64,000 nucleotides of DNA from Pseudomonas alkylphenolica (GCF_004025535.1 NZ_QJRG01000047.1:992001-1056000), one strand, 5' to 3'; shown: positions 1 to 9,867, counted from the first letter of the stretch. Notes: generated by a model from the sequence alone, not told the origin. Numbers and translations are program-made.

Positions 1-1
1 T

Positions 2-1789
2 GTGCGCTTTTCAGTGTGGGCACCGAATGCCAGACGGGTGTCGGTGGTGGGTGACTTCAACAACTGGGACGGTCGCCGCCACCCCATGCGCCTGCGCCAC
101 AGTGCCGGCGTGTGGGAGCTGTTCGTGCCGCGCCTGAAAGCGGGCGAAGCGTACAAGTACGAAGTACTGGGGCGCGAGGGCATCCTGCCGCTCAAAGCCG
201 ACCCCCTGGCCCGTGCCACCGAACTGCCGCCCAGCACCGCCTCGAAAGTGGCCGGCCCCTTGGCCCATGACTGGCAGGACCAGCACTGGATGCAGGTGCG
301 CGCAGAGCGTCAGGCGACAAACGCACCGCTGTCGATCTACGAACTGCATGCCGGCTCCTGGCAATGTGAGCTGGACGATGCCGGGGAAGTGACGCGCTTT
401 TACAACTGGCGGGAACTGGCCGACCGCCTGGTGCCCTATATCCAGCAGATGGGCTTCACCCACATCGAGCTGATGCCGATCATGGAGCACCCCTTTGGTG
501 GCTCCTGGGGCTACCAGCCCCTGTCAATGTTCGCGCCCACGGCCCGCTATGGTTCGGCGGAAGATTTTGCGGCGTTCATCGATGCCTGCCACCAGGCCTC
601 GATCGGCGTGATCCTCGATTGGGTGCCTGCGCATTTTCCTACCGACAGCCATGGCCTGGCACGTTTCGACGGCACCGCGCTGTACGAATACGAAAACCCG
701 CTGGAAGGCTTTCACCAGGATTGGGACACCCTGATCTACAACCTGGGCCGCAACGAAGTGCACGGCTTCATGCTGGCTTCGGCGCTGCACTGGCTGAAGC
801 ATTTTCATATCGACGGCTTACGGGTCGATGCGGTGGCGTCGATGCTCTACCGCGACTACTCGCGCAAGGCCGGGGAGTGGGTACCGAACCGCCATGGCGG
901 GCGGGAAAACCTTGAAGCCATCGACTTTCTCCGTCACCTCAACGACGTCGTTGCGCTTGAAACGCCCGGCGTGCTGGTGATCGCCGAAGAGTCCACGGCC
1001 TGGCCTGGAGTCAGCCAGCCCACCCAGCAAGGCGGGCTGGGCTTTGCCTACAAGTGGAACATGGGCTGGATGCACGACACCCTGCACTACATCCAGAACG
1101 ACCCTATCCACCGCACCTACCACCATAACGAGATGAGTTTTGGCCTGATCTACGCCTACACCGAGCATTTCATCCTGCCGATTTCCCATGACGAGGTGGT
1201 GCATGGCAAGCACTCGCTGATCGACAAGATGCCCGGTGACCGCTGGCAGAAGTTTGCCAACCTGCGTGCCTACCTCACGTTCATGTGGACCCACCCGGGC
1301 AAGAAGCTGCTGTTCATGGGCTGCGAATTCGGCCAGTGGCGGGAGTGGAACCATGACAGCGAGCTGGACTGGTACCTGCTCAAATACCCCGAGCACCTGG
1401 GGGTGCAACGCCTGGTCAGCGATCTCAACCGGCTGTACCGTGACGAGCGCGCCCTGCACCAGCAGGACTGCGTGCCCCAGGGCTTCCAGTGGCTGATCGG
1501 CGATGACGCACACAACAGCGTCTATGCCTGGCTACGCTGGAGTGCCAGCGGTGAGCCGTTGCTGGTGGTGGCCAACTTCACCCCCGTACCGCGGGAGGGC
1601 TATCGCATTGGCGTGCCGTTCGGCGAGCGTTGGGTGGAAGTGCTCAACAGCGATGCCGAGGGGTATGCCGGGTCCAACTACGGCAACCTCGGGGCGGTGA
1701 CCAGCAAGGCATTGCCCAGCCACGGCCAGCCGTTGTCGCTGGGGTTGAACCTGCCGCCGTTGGGCGTGTTGATTCTACGGCCGCAGTAA
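2..1789 (+). CDS. glgB: 1,4-alpha-glucan branching enzyme GlgB, 5'-truncated by window edge
   Basis: GlgB forms the alpha-1,6 branches of glycogen. The frame is open from the first bases, so the true start lies outside. Counting from the first residue seen, the GH13 catalytic triad is present: nucleophile D276 in GLRVDA, acid/base E329 in IAEES, and D397 in ISHDEVV. The spacings 53 and 121 equal those of E. coli GlgB (D405, E458, D526), so about 130 N-terminal residues are missing. The C-terminal beta-sandwich is complete. The gene converges on the LysR gene downstream. In pseudomonads glgB usually closes a glgE/treS block; that upstream part cannot be seen here. Confidence 0.96.
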   Translation: MRFSVWAPNARRVSVVGDFNNWDGRRHPMRLRHSAGVWELFVPRLKAGEAYKYEVLGREGILPLKADPLARATELPPSTASKVAGPLAHDWQDQHWMQVRAERQATNAPLSIYELHAGSWQCELDDAGEVTRFYNWRELADRLVPYIQQMGFTHIELMPIMEHPFGGSWGYQPLSMFAPTARYGSAEDFAAFIDACHQASIGVILDWVPAHFPTDSHGLARFDGTALYEYENPLEGFHQDWDTLIYNLGRNEVHGFMLASALHWLKHFHIDGLRVDAVASMLYRDYSRKAGEWVPNRHGGRENLEAIDFLRHLNDVVALETPGVLVIAEESTAWPGVSQPTQQGGLGFAYKWNMGWMHDTLHYIQNDPIHRTYHHNEMSFGLIYAYTEHFILPISHDEVVHGKHSLIDKMPGDRWQKFANLRAYLTFMWTHPGKKLLFMGCEFGQWREWNHDSELDWYLLKYPEHLGVQRLVSDLNRLYRDERALHQQDCVPQGFQWLIGDDAHNSVYAWLRWSASGEPLLVVANFTPVPREGYRIGVPFGERWVEVLNSDAEGYAGSNYGNLGAVTSKALPSHGQPLSLGLNLPPLGVLILRPQ

Positions 1790-1794
1790 AGGCG

Positions 1795-1828
1795 TCGCGC
1801 CGCGGTCGGTATGCAGGCTGCGGCGCGA
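1795..1828. terminator. GC-rich hairpin between convergent glgB and LysR genes
   Basis: TCGCGCCGC (1795-1803) and GCGGCGCGA (1820-1828) form a perfect 9-bp stem with a 16-nt loop, lying just after the glgB stop and just before the end of the convergent LysR gene. There is no clear T-run, so termination is inferred from placement. Confidence 0.4.
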
Positions 1829-1831
1829 GGC

Positions 1832-2749
1832 TTACACCAGCGTGGCTTGCAACGACTCGAGAAACACCGCCTCGGCGCGGCTCATGCGTTGCTCGCGGTT
1901 CCACAGCAGGTGAATGTCGACATCGGCGATGCCTTCGCGTGGTGGCAGGGGCCAGAGCAAACCGGCCTCGACGTCCGCCGCGACGACATGCGCGGGCAGG
2001 CAGCCAATGCCAAAGCCGGCAACCACTAGCCGGCGGACTTCTTCCAGGCTTGGCGAAGAGGCGACGATACGCCCGCTAAACCCCTGCTGGTCGCGAAAAA
2101 TCGTCAGCGGCGAAAGCATTCCACCGATCTGGTCACTGGCGAAGCTGACAAAATTTTCCCGTTGCAGGTCACCTTCGGCAACGTCCTGCTTGCCGAACAA
2201 CGCATGGTGCTTGCCACAGAAAAAACCATAGCGCTGGCGCAGGAACAGGCGTTGCTCCAGGCGCGGTTGCGGGCGGCGGTTCAGGCTCAGGCCGAGGGTG
2301 GCGGTTTTCTCCTGCAGGGCGGCGACGATGTCGGTGCTGCGCATCACGTCGATTTCGACATCCACCCGTGGGTGCTGACGGTGAAACCCGGCCAGAAAGC
2401 TGTCGAAGCGATCGCAGGACACCCGGCTGATGATCAGTATCCGCACCTTGCCGATGACTTCATCCACCGGCTCGTCCAGCACGCTGCTGACCTGGGACAT
2501 CTGCCCGTAGATTTCCCCGGCGAGATGGAAAATCTGCTCGCCCACTTCGGTCAGTGCAAAGCGCGGGCCGCGGCGTGCGATCAGTTGGCGTCCGAGCTGT
2601 TCTTCCAGGCGCTTGAGCGCCTGACTGACCGCTGGTTGGGTCAGGTGCAGGCGTGCCGCCGCGCGGCTGATACTGAGTTCCTGGCCAATCACCCGGAAGG
2701 TCCGCAGCAGGTTCCAGTCCAGACGGTCGTTGAGCAGGCGTTCGGACAT
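1832..2749 (-). CDS. LysR-type transcriptional regulator
   Basis: A 305-residue protein of normal LysR length. The N-terminal winged helix-turn-helix (about residues 10-70) carries the usual ISRAAARLHLTQPAVSQALK core, followed by a periplasmic-binding-like effector domain. The ATG at 2749 has a CGAGG Shine-Dalgarno 8 nt upstream. It is divergent from the MFS transporter and the M20 hydrolase, so by LysR habit it probably controls those two genes in response to the transported substrate. The effector cannot be read from the sequence. Confidence 0.9.
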   Translation of the reverse strand: MSERLLNDRLDWNLLRTFRVIGQELSISRAAARLHLTQPAVSQALKRLEEQLGRQLIARRGPRFALTEVGEQIFHLAGEIYGQMSQVSSVLDEPVDEVIGKVRILIISRVSCDRFDSFLAGFHRQHPRVDVEIDVMRSTDIVAALQEKTATLGLSLNRRPQPRLEQRLFLRQRYGFFCGKHHALFGKQDVAEGDLQRENFVSFASDQIGGMLSPLTIFRDQQGFSGRIVASSPSLEEVRRLVVAGFGIGCLPAHVVAADVEAGLLWPLPPREGIADVDIHLLWNREQRMSRAEAVFLESLQATLV

Positions 2750-2781
2750 GACGGGGCCTCGATCAATAAATATAACTGTGA

Positions 2782-2801
2782 TTAATAGTTCGAATAATAA
2801 A
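2782..2801. promoter_or_regulatory. Candidate LysR operator in divergent promoter
   Basis: The 165-bp divergent region between the LysR and MFS genes holds a strongly AT-rich block. At its centre is an imperfect dyad around TTCGAA (2789-2794) with ATTA/TAAT flanks, the sort of T-N11-A symmetry LysR proteins bind. This is pattern-based only. Confidence 0.3.
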
Positions 2802-2914
2802 TAGAAAATTGACTAATCATAGCCCCGGGACGAAAAATCGGTTCTACACAGGCGCCGTAGAGCGCCTTCGACAACCGTTCTCCTGCCAGAAAAATAATCA
2901 TAGGAGCCTGACCC

Positions 2915-4219
2915 ATGAAGCCTTCCGCTTCGCCCCAGCCACGCCGGGCTGCGGCCGCCGCCTTTATCGGCACCATGATCGAGTGGTACGACTTCTACAT
3001 ATACGCCACCGCCGCCGCCCTGGTGTTTGGCGCCTTGTTCTTCCCCTCCGACGACCCGCTGTTCAGCACCATGGCCGCGTTCGGCACCTTTGCCGTGGGC
3101 TTTTTCGCCCGTCCGTTGGGCGGCATCGTGTTTGGTCATATCGGTGACCGCATCGGCCGGAAAAAATCGCTGGTGATCACCTTGCTGATGATGGGTGTGG
3201 TCACTGTGTGCATCGGCTTGCTGCCGACCTACGCGCAGATCGGCGCCGGCGCGCCGGTGCTGTTGATTATCCTGCGCATCGTTCAAGGCATTGCCGTGGG
3301 CGGGGAGTGGGGTGGTGCGGTATTGATGGCCGGTGAGCATGCGCCCAAGGGCCGGCGCAATTTCTTTGCCTCTTTTGCCCAGCTGGGTAGCCCGGCGGGC
3401 CTGATCCTGTCGCTGCTGGCCTTCAGTGCGGTGACTCGCCTGCCTGAAGAAGACCTGATGAGCTGGGGCTGGCGCCTGCCGTTTCTGGCCAGCGCATTGC
3501 TGTTGCTGGTAGGTCTGGCGATTCGTCTCGGGGTCAATGAGTCGCCGGAGTTTCTTGCCAGCCGCGAGGAGGCCGGCAAGGCCAAGCGCAAAGAGCAGGC
3601 ACCGGTGATGGAGGTGCTGCGCACTGCCTGGCGGCCGCTGCTGTTGTGCATCGGCGCCAATACCCTGGGCATTGCCGGGGTGTATTTCACCAACACCTTC
3701 ATGATCGCCTACAGCACGCAGCAACTGGGCTTGCCGCGCTCGTTGATCCTCGAGTGCCTGTTCGTGGTGGCGATCGTGCAGTTCTGCATCCAGCCGATGG
3801 CGGCCTGGATCGCGGAGAAGATCGGTGCCACGCGCTTCCTCTGCCTGGTTTCGCTGCTGGCCATGGCCTCGCCGTACCCGATGTTCGTGCTGGTCAGCTC
3901 GGGCCAGGCGCCGCTGATCATTGTCGGCATCGCCCTGGCGGTGGTGTGTATGGCGTCGTTCTACGCGGTGATCGCCGGCTATGTCAGCGGCATGTTCGAA
4001 ACCCGTGTGCGCTACACCGCGATTTCCATGGCCTACCAGGTATGTGGCGCGATCGCCGGTGGGCTGACGCCACTGGTAGGCACCTGGCTTGCGCACAAAT
4101 TTGCTGGCCAGTGGTGGCCGATGGCGCTGTTCTACAGCGTGATCGCCGCGATCTCCCTGCTGTGCGTACTGGCCCTGGCGCGCCGTCATGCCGCCGCCCA
4201 TCGCCTGGAAATGGCCTGA
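2915..4219 (+). CDS. MFS transporter of the metabolite:H+ symporter type
   Basis: 434 residues with about 12 hydrophobic segments. The start of the protein (IEWYDFYIYATAAALVFG) and the loop 2-3 signature GHIGDRIGRKK are typical of the MHS family (shikimate, proline/betaine, alpha-ketoglutarate permeases). The ATG at 2915 has TAGGAG upstream. The next gene, an N-carbamoyl/ureido amidohydrolase, begins 27 nt after its stop, so the two are probably one operon that imports and then hydrolyses the same compound. The exact substrate is unknown. Confidence 0.88.
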   Translation: MKPSASPQPRRAAAAAFIGTMIEWYDFYIYATAAALVFGALFFPSDDPLFSTMAAFGTFAVGFFARPLGGIVFGHIGDRIGRKKSLVITLLMMGVVTVCIGLLPTYAQIGAGAPVLLIILRIVQGIAVGGEWGGAVLMAGEHAPKGRRNFFASFAQLGSPAGLILSLLAFSAVTRLPEEDLMSWGWRLPFLASALLLLVGLAIRLGVNESPEFLASREEAGKAKRKEQAPVMEVLRTAWRPLLLCIGANTLGIAGVYFTNTFMIAYSTQQLGLPRSLILECLFVVAIVQFCIQPMAAWIAEKIGATRFLCLVSLLAMASPYPMFVLVSSGQAPLIIVGIALAVVCMASFYAVIAGYVSGMFETRVRYTAISMAYQVCGAIAGGLTPLVGTWLAHKFAGQWWPMALFYSVIAAISLLCVLALARRHAAAHRLEMA

Positions 4220-4246
4220 TTACTGATGATTGCTGGAGTACCTGAG

Positions 4247-5476
4247 ATGTTGAAATCCAACGGCGAACGCCTGTGGGCAAGCCTGATGGCCATGGCCGAA
4301 ATCGGTGCCACCGCCCGTGGCGGCAGTTGCCGCCTGGCGTTGAGCGCAGAAGACAAAGCCGGGCGTGAACTGTTCGCGCACTGGTGCCGCGAAGCGGGCA
4401 TGACCTTGAGCGTTGACCCCATCGGCAACCTGTTTGCCCGTCGCCCCGGCAGCGACCCGGAGGCCGCGCCGGTGATGATGGGCAGCCACCTCGATACGCA
4501 GCCTGAAGGCGGGCGTTTCGATGGCGTGTATGGCGTGCTCGCCGGGCTTGAGGTGGTACGCCGTCTTAACGACCTGCAGATCCAGACGCGCAACCCGCTG
4601 GAAATCGCGGTGTGGACCAACGAAGAGGGCGCCCGGTTTACCCCGGCGATGTTCGGCTCGGCGGTGTTCACCGGCGTCATGCAACTTGAGGATGCACTGG
4701 CGGTGCGTGATGCCGATGGCATTAGTGTCGCCGACGCCTTGCAACAGACCGGATTCGCCGGCAAGCGCCCGCTGGGCGGTGCGGTGGATGCGTATTTCGA
4801 GGCGCATATCGAGCAGGGCCCGATCCTTGAGGACAACGCCAAGAGCATTGGTGTGGTCAGCGGTGGCCAGGCCATTCGCTGGCTCGATGTGCAGGTCGAA
4901 GGCATGGCCGCCCACGCGGGCACCACGCCGATGCCGCTGCGCAAAGACGCCCTCTACGGCGCGGCGCCGATGATTCAGGCGATTGAGCAGCTGGCCGGCG
5001 ATTTTGCCCCCCAGGGCCTGACTACCGTCGGCGAGCTGAGCATCAGCAAGTCGTCGCGCAACACCATTCCCGGGCTGTTGCAGTTTACCGTCGACCTGCG
5101 TCATCACCTCGACAGTGCCATCAACGACATGGAAGAGCAGGTCACCAAACGCCTGCAGGCCATCGCCGCCCAGCGCGGCTTGAAAGTCAGCATCAGCCGC
5201 CATTGGGTCAGCCCGGCGACCCCGTTCGATGCCGAGTGTGTTGCCGCAGTACAGGCGGCGGTGGACGGCCTGGGCTATGCCCAGCAGGCCATCGTCAGCG
5301 GCGCCGGCCATGATGCCATCCTGCTCGCGCGCTATTGCCCGACCGCGATGATCTTCATTCCGTGTGTCGGTGGCCTGAGCCATAACGAGGCTGAGGACGT
5401 ACTGCCTGACGACGTGCGTCAAGGCGCCGATGTGCTGCTCAACGCGGTGCTGGCTCGAGCCGGTCGGGTCGGCTAA
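4247..5476 (+). CDS. M20-family Zn amidohydrolase (N-carbamoyl-L-amino acid hydrolase / allantoate amidohydrolase-like)
   Basis: 409 residues, the usual size for HyuC/AmaB/AllC enzymes, which release CO2 and ammonia from N-carbamoyl or ureido compounds. Metal-site motifs are present: GSHLDTQPEGGRFDG, TNEEGARF, the dimerisation-domain AHAGTTPMPLR and the late GAGHDA. I chose ATG 4247 because CTGGAG lies 8 nt upstream; an in-frame ATG at 4226 lacks a site. It follows the MFS gene and is probably under the divergent LysR regulator. Motifs do not separate carbamoylase from allantoate hydrolase activity. Confidence 0.85.
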   Translation: MLKSNGERLWASLMAMAEIGATARGGSCRLALSAEDKAGRELFAHWCREAGMTLSVDPIGNLFARRPGSDPEAAPVMMGSHLDTQPEGGRFDGVYGVLAGLEVVRRLNDLQIQTRNPLEIAVWTNEEGARFTPAMFGSAVFTGVMQLEDALAVRDADGISVADALQQTGFAGKRPLGGAVDAYFEAHIEQGPILEDNAKSIGVVSGGQAIRWLDVQVEGMAAHAGTTPMPLRKDALYGAAPMIQAIEQLAGDFAPQGLTTVGELSISKSSRNTIPGLLQFTVDLRHHLDSAINDMEEQVTKRLQAIAAQRGLKVSISRHWVSPATPFDAECVAAVQAAVDGLGYAQQAIVSGAGHDAILLARYCPTAMIFIPCVGGLSHNEAEDVLPDDVRQGADVLLNAVLARAGRVG

Positions 5477-5485
5477 AGAGATGTT

Positions 5486-5523
5486 CATGCCCTTTCTGAA
5501 GGCTTCTCTTCTGTAAGGGCATG
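5486..5523. terminator. Inverted repeat after hydrolase gene
   Basis: CATGCCCTT (5486-5494) and AAGGGCATG (5515-5523) form a 9-bp perfect stem with a 20-nt loop directly after the amidohydrolase stop. No U-tract follows, so it is only a weak terminator candidate. Confidence 0.3.
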
Positions 5524-5596
5524 AGCCTTAGATACGGCCGCAACACGTCTAGAACGGGCTAAAGCAAAACGTAAGTTTCGTAAATAATATTTAATC

Positions 5597-5615
5597 TCAT
5601 TTGTAAATCATTATA
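5597..5615. promoter_or_regulatory. Candidate Fur box upstream of TonB receptor
   Basis: In a sharply AT-rich stretch (about 5570-5620), AATCATTAT (5606-5614) matches the right half of the 19-bp Fur consensus exactly, while the left half is poor (11/19 overall by hand). Its position about 120 bp before a ferric-siderophore receptor gene makes iron repression plausible. Confidence 0.45.
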
Positions 5616-5729
5616 TTTGGCGCCCTCAGTAGCTACCTAAGCATTTTTTGCCGGTAGCAACGGGCGCAGGTCTGCGGCGCTTCAGGCCAGCATTTGCCCG
5701 GTCGTTCTTGAAGTGTCCGGAGACGTCAC

Positions 5730-7937
5730 ATGCAGCCCAGAAATGCCCCTCACCGTTTGACCCTGGCCTTTGTCGCGCTGTCATCACCCGCACTGATGGC
5801 CCAGTCGGCGCAGGCTGAGGAAGCGAGCAGCGCCATGGTGATCGAGAACACCATGGTCACCGCCGAGGAGGAAGCCAAGCAGGCACTGGGTTCGTCGATC
5901 ATCACCGCTGAAGACATCAAGCGTCACCCGCCCGCCAACGACTTGTCGGATATCATCCGCCGCGAGCCGGGGGTCAACCTGTCCGGCAACAGCGCCAGCG
6001 GCGCCCGTGGCAACAACCGGCAGATCGACCTGCGCGGCATGGGCCCGGAAAACACCCTGATCCTGATCGACGGCAAACCGTCCAGCGCCCGTAACGCCGT
6101 GCGCTATGGCTGGAACGGCGACCGCGACACCCGTGGCGAGACCAACTGGGTGCCGGCCGAAGCCGTGGAGCGCATTGAAATCCTGCGCGGCCCGGCGGCG
6201 GCGCGTTACGGCTCCGGTGCCATGGGCGGGGTGGTCAACATCATCACCAAACGCCCGACCCAGGAACTCAAAGGTAACGTCAGCCTGTACACCCTGCTGC
6301 CCGAAGACAAGGCCGAAGGCGCCAGCAAGCGCACCAACTTCAACCTCAGCGGCGGCCTGACTGACGCCTTGGCGTTTCGCGTATACGGCGGCCTGGCCAA
6401 GACCGACGCCGACGATGCCGACATCAACGCCGACCACGCCAACAGTGCACTGGCAGCAGGGCGCGAAGGGGTGCGCAACAAGGACATCAACGGTCTGCTC
6501 AGCTGGCAGCTCAATGATGCCCACCGCCTGGAACTGAGCAGCGGCTACAGCCGCCAGGGCAACATCTATGCCGGCGACACCATGAACAGCAACGGTGGCG
6601 GCGACATCGAACTGATCAACAGCCTGTACGGCCATGAAACCAATGTCATGCAGCGCAGTACCTACGACATCACCCACCTGGGCGACTTCGACTGGGGCAC
6701 CAGCAAGTCGTCGCTGACTTACGAATACGTGCGCAACTGGCGCATGAACGAAGGCCTGGCCGGCGGCCCGGAAGGCGCCATCAACGGCAGTGGTGCCGAC
6801 GTGTCGCGCTTGCGCAACACGCGCCTGTCCAGCGAGGTCAACCTGCCGATGAGCCTGGGCAGCACCGAGCATGTGCTGACCCTGGGCGGCGAGTACCTGT
6901 ACGAGAGCCTCAACGATCAGGGTTCGTTCCGGCCACAGAGCTTTGACCCGTCCGGCGGCAACGGTGACCAGATCAGTGGTTTTGACCGCAGTGAAACCAA
7001 GATGACGGCGAAAAGCTTTGCCCTGTTCAGCGAAGACAACATCGTCATCGGCGACACCACCATCACCCCCGGCCTGCGCCTGGACCACCACGAAGAATTC
7101 GGCGACAACCTCAGCCCGAGCCTGAACGTGGCCCATAAACTCACCGACGACCTGACCCTCAAGGGCGGTATTGCGCGCGCCTACAAAACGCCGAACCTGT
7201 ACCAGTCCAACCCCAACTACCTGCTCTACAGTCGCGGCAATGGCTGCAGCAGCGCCCAGACCAACAACGGGGGGTGCTACCTGCAGGGCAATGCCGACCT
7301 CGACCCGGAAACCAGCGTCAACAAGGAAATCGGTCTGCTGTATGACCGTGGCACCTGGCGTACCAGCGCTACCTACTTCCGTAATGACTACAAGAACAAG
7401 ATCATCGGTGGCACCGATGTCATGTATGACGTCAACGGCGGTCGCCGCGTGACCCAGTGGGAAAACGCCGGCAAGGCCCTGGTCGAAGGTGTTGAGGGCA
7501 ACCTGTTTGTCGAGCTGACGCCGTCGCTGGACTGGAACACCAACTTCACCCTGATGCTGGAAAACGACAACCGCGACACCGGCGAGCCGCTGAGCGTGGT
7601 ACCCAAGTACACGGTCAACAGCACCCTGGACTGGCGCGCAACCGAGAAGCTGTCGTTCCAGGTGGCCGGCACCTATTACGGCAAGCAAGAGTCGCCGACC
7701 TACAACTACCGCACCCTCGAGAACTACGACGAAGCGGCCCAGCAGGATGTCGAGGCCTACGGCCTGGTCGATGTCAGCACCGGCTACACCTTCAACAAGA
7801 ACTACGACGTGCGCGTAGGGGTGAACAACGTGTTCGACAAGCAAATCTACCGCGGCGGCAACGCCAGCAGCTCCGGCGCCAATACTTACAACCAGCCGGG
7901 CCGGGCGCTCTTTGCGGCGTTGAACATTTCGTTCTGA
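5730..7937 (+). CDS. FepA-family TonB-dependent siderophore receptor
   Basis: 735 residues: signal peptide ending near QSAQAEE, plug domain with DIIRREPGVN, RGMGPENTLILIDG and VERIEILRGPAAARYGSGAMGG (about residues 55-175), then a 22-strand barrel ending in a terminal Phe (LNISF). The plug resembles FepA/PfeA/PirA receptors for catecholate siderophores such as enterobactin. A disulfide-sized pair sits in a long extracellular loop (C509/C517 region, GNGCSS...GGCYLQ). It heads an iron-uptake unit with the next three genes and has a Fur-like site upstream. The ligand is inferred from family only. Confidence 0.9.
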   Translation: MQPRNAPHRLTLAFVALSSPALMAQSAQAEEASSAMVIENTMVTAEEEAKQALGSSIITAEDIKRHPPANDLSDIIRREPGVNLSGNSASGARGNNRQIDLRGMGPENTLILIDGKPSSARNAVRYGWNGDRDTRGETNWVPAEAVERIEILRGPAAARYGSGAMGGVVNIITKRPTQELKGNVSLYTLLPEDKAEGASKRTNFNLSGGLTDALAFRVYGGLAKTDADDADINADHANSALAAGREGVRNKDINGLLSWQLNDAHRLELSSGYSRQGNIYAGDTMNSNGGGDIELINSLYGHETNVMQRSTYDITHLGDFDWGTSKSSLTYEYVRNWRMNEGLAGGPEGAINGSGADVSRLRNTRLSSEVNLPMSLGSTEHVLTLGGEYLYESLNDQGSFRPQSFDPSGGNGDQISGFDRSETKMTAKSFALFSEDNIVIGDTTITPGLRLDHHEEFGDNLSPSLNVAHKLTDDLTLKGGIARAYKTPNLYQSNPNYLLYSRGNGCSSAQTNNGGCYLQGNADLDPETSVNKEIGLLYDRGTWRTSATYFRNDYKNKIIGGTDVMYDVNGGRRVTQWENAGKALVEGVEGNLFVELTPSLDWNTNFTLMLENDNRDTGEPLSVVPKYTVNSTLDWRATEKLSFQVAGTYYGKQESPTYNYRTLENYDEAAQQDVEAYGLVDVSTGYTFNKNYDVRVGVNNVFDKQIYRGGNASSSGANTYNQPGRALFAALNISF

Positions 7938-8047
7938 CGCCAACCAGGCATCGCAAGGCTGCTGTTGACCGGTTGCGCATCGACCGTTCACGGCAGCCTT
8001 GTGGCGCTTTACCGTGATGTGACATGCCGCTAGCGGAGGACTCCCTG

Positions 8048-8332
8048 ATGAGCAAGACCCGACCCGCCTGGGTGACCATTGTTTCGCGTTGCGCGGCGGG
8101 GTTGCTGGGCGGTTATGCCTTTACCTATGCGATCACCGCCTTGCTTGCCCGCGTGCTGCCGATGGCAGCGACGGACGCGGTAATCGTCGCCACCTTGCCC
8201 GCGTTTGTGTTCTACACCCTGGCCGTGCTCTGGGCCTTCGCCTGTCGCAGCGAGCGCCGGGCGTGGGCTTTGGTCGGTGTCTCGGGCCCGCTGGCGCTGG
8301 TCGCCTTCTGGCCGCAGCTGTGGAGCAGTTGA
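8048..8332 (+). CDS. DUF3649 small membrane protein of iron-uptake unit
   Basis: 94 residues with three hydrophobic segments and a short charged loop (CRSERRAW). I chose ATG 8048 because GGAGGA lies 7 nt upstream. Proteins of this type occur between TonB receptors and PepSY proteins in Pseudomonas and are thought to help iron release or reduction at the inner membrane. The precise function is not known. The next gene starts 1 nt after its stop. Confidence 0.75.
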   Translation: MSKTRPAWVTIVSRCAAGLLGGYAFTYAITALLARVLPMAATDAVIVATLPAFVFYTLAVLWAFACRSERRAWALVGVSGPLALVAFWPQLWSS

Positions 8333-8333
8333 G

Positions 8334-9866
8334 ATGAAAAAGACCTTCACTCAATCGATGGCATGGCTGCACACCTGGGCTGGGCTGATTGTCGGCTGGT
8401 TGCTGTTTGCGATTTTCGCCACCGGCACTTTGGCGGTATTCGATAAGGAAATCGATCACTGGATGCGGCCGGAAATCCCGCGTGTGCAACTGACCCCGTT
8501 CGAAGCCACCCAGCGTGCCTTGGGCTACCTGCAGAGTCACCATGCCGACGCCAGCAGCTGGAACATCAGCCTGCCTACCGAGCGTAACCCGGGCATGCAG
8601 GTGTCCGCCGGCGAGCGGCGGCGCGGCGGTGGCGTGCAGCTTGATCCGGCGACCGGTGAACCCATAGCAGTGCGCGACAGTGTCGGCGGCACTTTTTTCT
8701 TTCGCTTTCATTTCACCCTGAACCTGCCACGCCTGTGGGGCATCTTCACCGTGGGCGCGTTGGGGCTGATGATGCTGGTCGCGCTGGTCAGCGGTGTGGT
8801 CATTCACAAGAAGATCTTCAAGGAGTTCTTCACCTTCAGGCCGAACAAGGGCCAGCGTTCCTGGCTGGATTTTCACAACGCCAGTGCCGTGCTGTTGTTG
8901 CCGTTTCATTTGATGATCACCTATACCGGGCTGGTGATCTTCATGCTCATCTACGTGCCTGCAGCCGTGGACACCCTGTTTGCCGGCAACAACCAGGCCT
9001 ACTTCAAGGCGCAGCAGGGCGGTGCGCGTATCGAGCAACCTCGCAATGCACTCAAACAGCCTGCAGTGCTGACGGACCTGCAGCCACTGCTGATACAGGC
9101 CGAGCAGCGTCTGGGCAGCCTCGGCGGATTGAGCATTCAGCATCCCGGTACGGCGGCGGCGCGGGTCGAGATCCGCCCGGAGCTGGGCAACCGGATTGCC
9201 TTGAGCAAAGGCCAGGCGATGGTCTTCGATGGTGTCAGCGGGGCGCTGCTGCGTGATGTCCCCGAAATGCCCGCCAGCGTCCTGACACAGCGGGTGATGG
9301 TCGGTTTGCACTTTGCCCAGTTTGGTGGTTACCCGATGCGCTGGCTGTACTTCATTTGTGCGCTGGTCAGCAGCGCCATGATCGCCAGCGGCCTGGTACT
9401 GTTCTGCGTCAAGCGCCAGCGCAAGTACGCGGGTATGTCGAGTTCAGCCGCGCGCTGGTACCGGTTGGCTGAGGTATTGAACGTTGCCTTTGTTGCCGGG
9501 TTGCTGCTGGCCTGTGTCGGCTTGTTCTGGGCCAACCGGCTGTTGCCGGCGGAGCTGGCCCAGCGCGGCGGCTGGGAGCTGCGCGCGTTCTTTGGCGTAT
9601 GGTTGCTGAGTGCGCTGCATGCGGCGTTGCGTCCGGCGCGGCGAGCCTGGAGTGAACAGCTGGGCGCGACGGCACTGTTGTGCATGGCGCTGCCGTTGCT
9701 TGGGCCACTGACGGCGGTGTTGCCGCTGGATGCCTCACGCCAGGCGCTGGAAACGACCAGCCTGATGCTGGGGTTGGCTCTGGCCTTTGCCGCCTGGCGC
9801 AGCAGCCGGCCACAGGTGCAAGCCCGTGCGGAAAAGTCGCGTGCCGCGGTGCTGGAGAGTGAATGA
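8334..9866 (+). CDS. PepSY-associated transmembrane protein (PiuB-like)
   Basis: 510 residues. The first helix (AWLHTWAGLIVGWLLFAIF) carries the histidine typical of PepSY_TM proteins, followed by a periplasmic PepSY-like part, further helices near residues 140-165 and 185-215, and four C-terminal helices. ATG 8334 immediately follows the previous stop. Family members act in periplasmic or membrane reduction of ferri-siderophores; conserved His residues on both membrane faces (FRFHF, DFHN, LLPFHL) would suit haem. Co-transcription with the TonB receptor is inferred from spacing. Confidence 0.85.
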   Translation: MKKTFTQSMAWLHTWAGLIVGWLLFAIFATGTLAVFDKEIDHWMRPEIPRVQLTPFEATQRALGYLQSHHADASSWNISLPTERNPGMQVSAGERRRGGGVQLDPATGEPIAVRDSVGGTFFFRFHFTLNLPRLWGIFTVGALGLMMLVALVSGVVIHKKIFKEFFTFRPNKGQRSWLDFHNASAVLLLPFHLMITYTGLVIFMLIYVPAAVDTLFAGNNQAYFKAQQGGARIEQPRNALKQPAVLTDLQPLLIQAEQRLGSLGGLSIQHPGTAAARVEIRPELGNRIALSKGQAMVFDGVSGALLRDVPEMPASVLTQRVMVGLHFAQFGGYPMRWLYFICALVSSAMIASGLVLFCVKRQRKYAGMSSSAARWYRLAEVLNVAFVAGLLLACVGLFWANRLLPAELAQRGGWELRAFFGVWLLSALHAALRPARRAWSEQLGATALLCMALPLLGPLTAVLPLDASRQALETTSLMLGLALAFAAWRSSRPQVQARAEKSRAAVLESE

Positions 9867-9867
9867 C

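Noticed and set aside
5784..7991. 735-codon open frame antisense to the first TonB receptor
   Set aside because: A codon-bias shadow of the receptor; the product has no recognisable motif.
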